Positions 62,668 to 64,000 of a DNA stretch of 64,000 nucleotides are shown here, in pieces. The number at the start of each line of letters is the position of its first letter. Positions within the stretch are counted from its first letter, which is position 1. Source of the stretch: Shewanella algae (GTDB taxonomy: Bacteria; Pseudomonadota; Gammaproteobacteria; Enterobacterales; Shewanellaceae); contig NZ_CP068230.1 of the NCBI RefSeq assembly GCF_009183365.2, positions 2,261,001 through 2,325,000 on the forward strand, in the 5' to 3' direction. The notes under the pieces were generated by a model, which searched no databases, was not told the origin of the DNA, and saw only the letters and a program-made list of their open reading frames with translations. The position numbers and the translations under genes are program-made.

Positions 62668-63162
62668 ATGCTGGATTTGTTACCGGATCTCTTTGATCAT
62701 TATGAAAATGATCTCATGTTGCTGCCATCTGTTTTTCACCAGTTTGGTGGCAAGTCTATTTTTTGGGGCGAAGTCGTAACCGTCAGGTGTTTCGAGGATA
62801 ATTCCATGGTGAAACAGCTGTTGGCTACCGATGGCACGGGTAAAGTACTGTTGGTGGACGGTGGCGCCTCTACATCCAAGGCCCTGATGGGAGACCTTAT
62901 TGCCCAAAGCGCAGTTGACCATGGTTGGCAGGGAGTCGTGATTTATGGCGCCGTGCGCGATGTTGCTACCTTGGCGACCATGCAGCTTGGGGTAAAGGCC
63001 CTGGCGGCGGTACCTATCAAAACCGAGCGTAAGGGGGCTGGAGAAATCAATTGTGCGCTCTCCATTGGCGATGTGCAGATAACTCCCGGCATGATGCTCT
63101 ATGCCGATGATAATGGCATCGCCGTCAGCCAAAATCCCTTGAATATGGCCTTTATCAGTTGA
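62668..63162 (+). CDS. rraA: Regulator of ribonuclease activity A
   Basis: A 164-residue RraA/MenG-fold protein that binds the RNase E C-terminal scaffold and inhibits degradosome activity. GGASTSKALMGDLIAQ, GVVIYGAVRDV and KTERKGAGEIN are conserved. The length is close to E. coli RraA (161 aa). I start at ATG 62668 with CACGGAGG upstream; the frame extends 19 codons further without a ribosome binding site. Confidence 0.95.
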   Translation: MLDLLPDLFDHYENDLMLLPSVFHQFGGKSIFWGEVVTVRCFEDNSMVKQLLATDGTGKVLLVDGGASTSKALMGDLIAQSAVDHGWQGVVIYGAVRDVATLATMQLGVKALAAVPIKTERKGAGEINCALSIGDVQITPGMMLYADDNGIAVSQNPLNMAFIS

Positions 63163-63202
63163 ACAAGCGCCTTTGTCCTTATTGTTGAACAAGGAAACTA
63201 TT

Positions 63203-64000
63203 ATGAAAGTGGTTAAGTGGATACTGGGTATTTTCGCGGTATTGTTTCTCGGTCTGGTTCTGTATTTGACCTTGTTATTTGATCCCAACGACTTTAAACC
63301 CGAAATAGTCGATGCGGTAAAAAAACAGACAGGGCGTGAATTGGTCATCAGTCAGGATCTCAACTGGACTTTTTTCCCGACTCTGGGAATTGAATTGGGC
63401 GGTATCAGCCTGAGTAACCCGGATGGTTTCGACGAGAAACAGATGTTGGCAGTTAATCAGGTTGTCGCTGAAGTTGCTCTGATGCCGCTGTTTCGTAAAG
63501 AAGTGGAAATTGCCCAGTTAAACCTCGATGGCTTGAAACTGGATCTCATAACCCAGAAAGACGGCCGCACCAGTCTGGATGGGCTCAGCGGCGATGCCGG
63601 TACGGCCAAAGAGCAACCCAAGAATACCGAAGGCAACGCTCAGGGGCTGGCCAGTCTCAATATCGGTGGCATCAATATCACCAATACCCAAATTCATCTG
63701 CTCGACAAGCGCAGTGGCAGTGACCAAACCTTTGTACTTGAGTCCCTGACCCTGGGCGAGTTTTCGCTGGGTAAATTTGCCCCTCTGGCTTATAAGTTCA
63801 GCGGCAGCATGCCGGACATGAAAATTGCCAGCGAGGGTAAAGGGCAATTGAAGATTTCAGCGGACATGAAGCAGTTGGAGATCACCGGCTTTGCCATTGA
63901 AAATCGCGTTGAAGGCAAGAGTATGCCCGGCGGCAAGTTGAGCGCCGATCTGAATGCCGATGTGAAATTGGATCTCAACCGTCAAAACGCCGAGCTGGTA
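63203..64000 (+). CDS. AsmA-family protein, N-terminal part
   Basis: Cut by the window end after 266 codons. It starts at ATG 63203 with AAGGAAAC upstream. It has an N-terminal membrane helix (about 4-26, VKWILGIFAVLFLGLVLYL), then the AsmA pattern LLFDPNDFKPEIVDAVKKQT and LVISQDLNWTFFPTLGIEL. AsmA-like proteins are periplasm-spanning inner-membrane proteins of the same superfamily as TamB, thought to bridge lipids to the outer membrane. It lies 40 bases after rraA. Confidence 0.9.
   Translation, partial: MKVVKWILGIFAVLFLGLVLYLTLLFDPNDFKPEIVDAVKKQTGRELVISQDLNWTFFPTLGIELGGISLSNPDGFDEKQMLAVNQVVAEVALMPLFRKEVEIAQLNLDGLKLDLITQKDGRTSLDGLSGDAGTAKEQPKNTEGNAQGLASLNIGGINITNTQIHLLDKRSGSDQTFVLESLTLGEFSLGKFAPLAYKFSGSMPDMKIASEGKGQLKISADMKQLEITGFAIENRVEGKSMPGGKLSADLNADVKLDLNRQNAELV

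Overview
The window looks like a chromosomal segment of a Shewanella-type marine gammaproteobacterium. The supporting evidence is a napEDABC periplasmic nitrate reductase operon beside a pentaheme nitrite reductase, MsrPQ, RraA, TamAB, and several gene blocks in the same order as in E. coli (rlmL-uup...rmf-fabA-ycbZ; uvrY-uvrC-pgsA-tRNA-Gly-tRNA-Cys; ldtD-ycbK). The genus is inferred from content, not from a database search. No phage, transposon, integrase or CRISPR array is visible; nearly everything is core housekeeping DNA.

Layout. 1-384: end of an lpxM-type acyltransferase. 654-1220: five tandem initiator tRNA units on the minus strand, four intact and one broken. 1464-7961: rlmL, a glutaredoxin-like gene, uup, a DUF3466 exported protein and rmf. 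8059-10255 (minus): fabA and the Lon-like ycbZ/lonH. 10462-11818: two tRNA-Ser(UGA) genes, each followed by tandem units made of a tRNA-Ser 3' remnant plus a GC-rich terminator-like hairpin. 11998-12519: an orphan AbiEi-type antitoxin. 12796-16310: uvrY, uvrC, pgsA, tRNA-Gly, tRNA-Cys. 16524-20178: a HU-family protein, ldtD, ycbK, an unknown gene and rplY (L25). 20353-26198 (minus): tamA-tamB. 26332-31863: a periplasmic isoaspartyl peptidase, a CBS protein and hrpA.

32076-38044 is a nitrogen respiration block. A NrfA-type nitrite reductase is divergent from napE(frameshifted)-D-A-B-C. The 0.58 kb between them carries an FNR-like and a NarP-like site at spacings that fit a TSS near 33900. Together the block would reduce nitrate to nitrite and then to ammonium in the periplasm. 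38156-39682: a VOC protein and a D-Ala-D-Ala ligase. 39880-53148 (minus): moxR-DUF58-tgpA followed closely by recC-recB-recD. 53162-57543 (minus): an EAL protein, slt and rmuC. 57784-59429: msrP-msrQ. 59461-61781 (minus): a periplasmic binding protein overlapping a diguanylate cyclase. 62140-64000: a small unknown gene, rraA and the start of an AsmA-family gene.

The least ordinary part is the tRNA-Ser remnant array. It resembles the E. coli tyrT/rtT repeats in design (inference from memory). Next in interest are the initiator-tRNA pseudogene with an expanded anticodon loop, the T8 frameshift in napE, in-frame tandem repeats inside recB and recC, and the binding-protein/diguanylate-cyclase pair.
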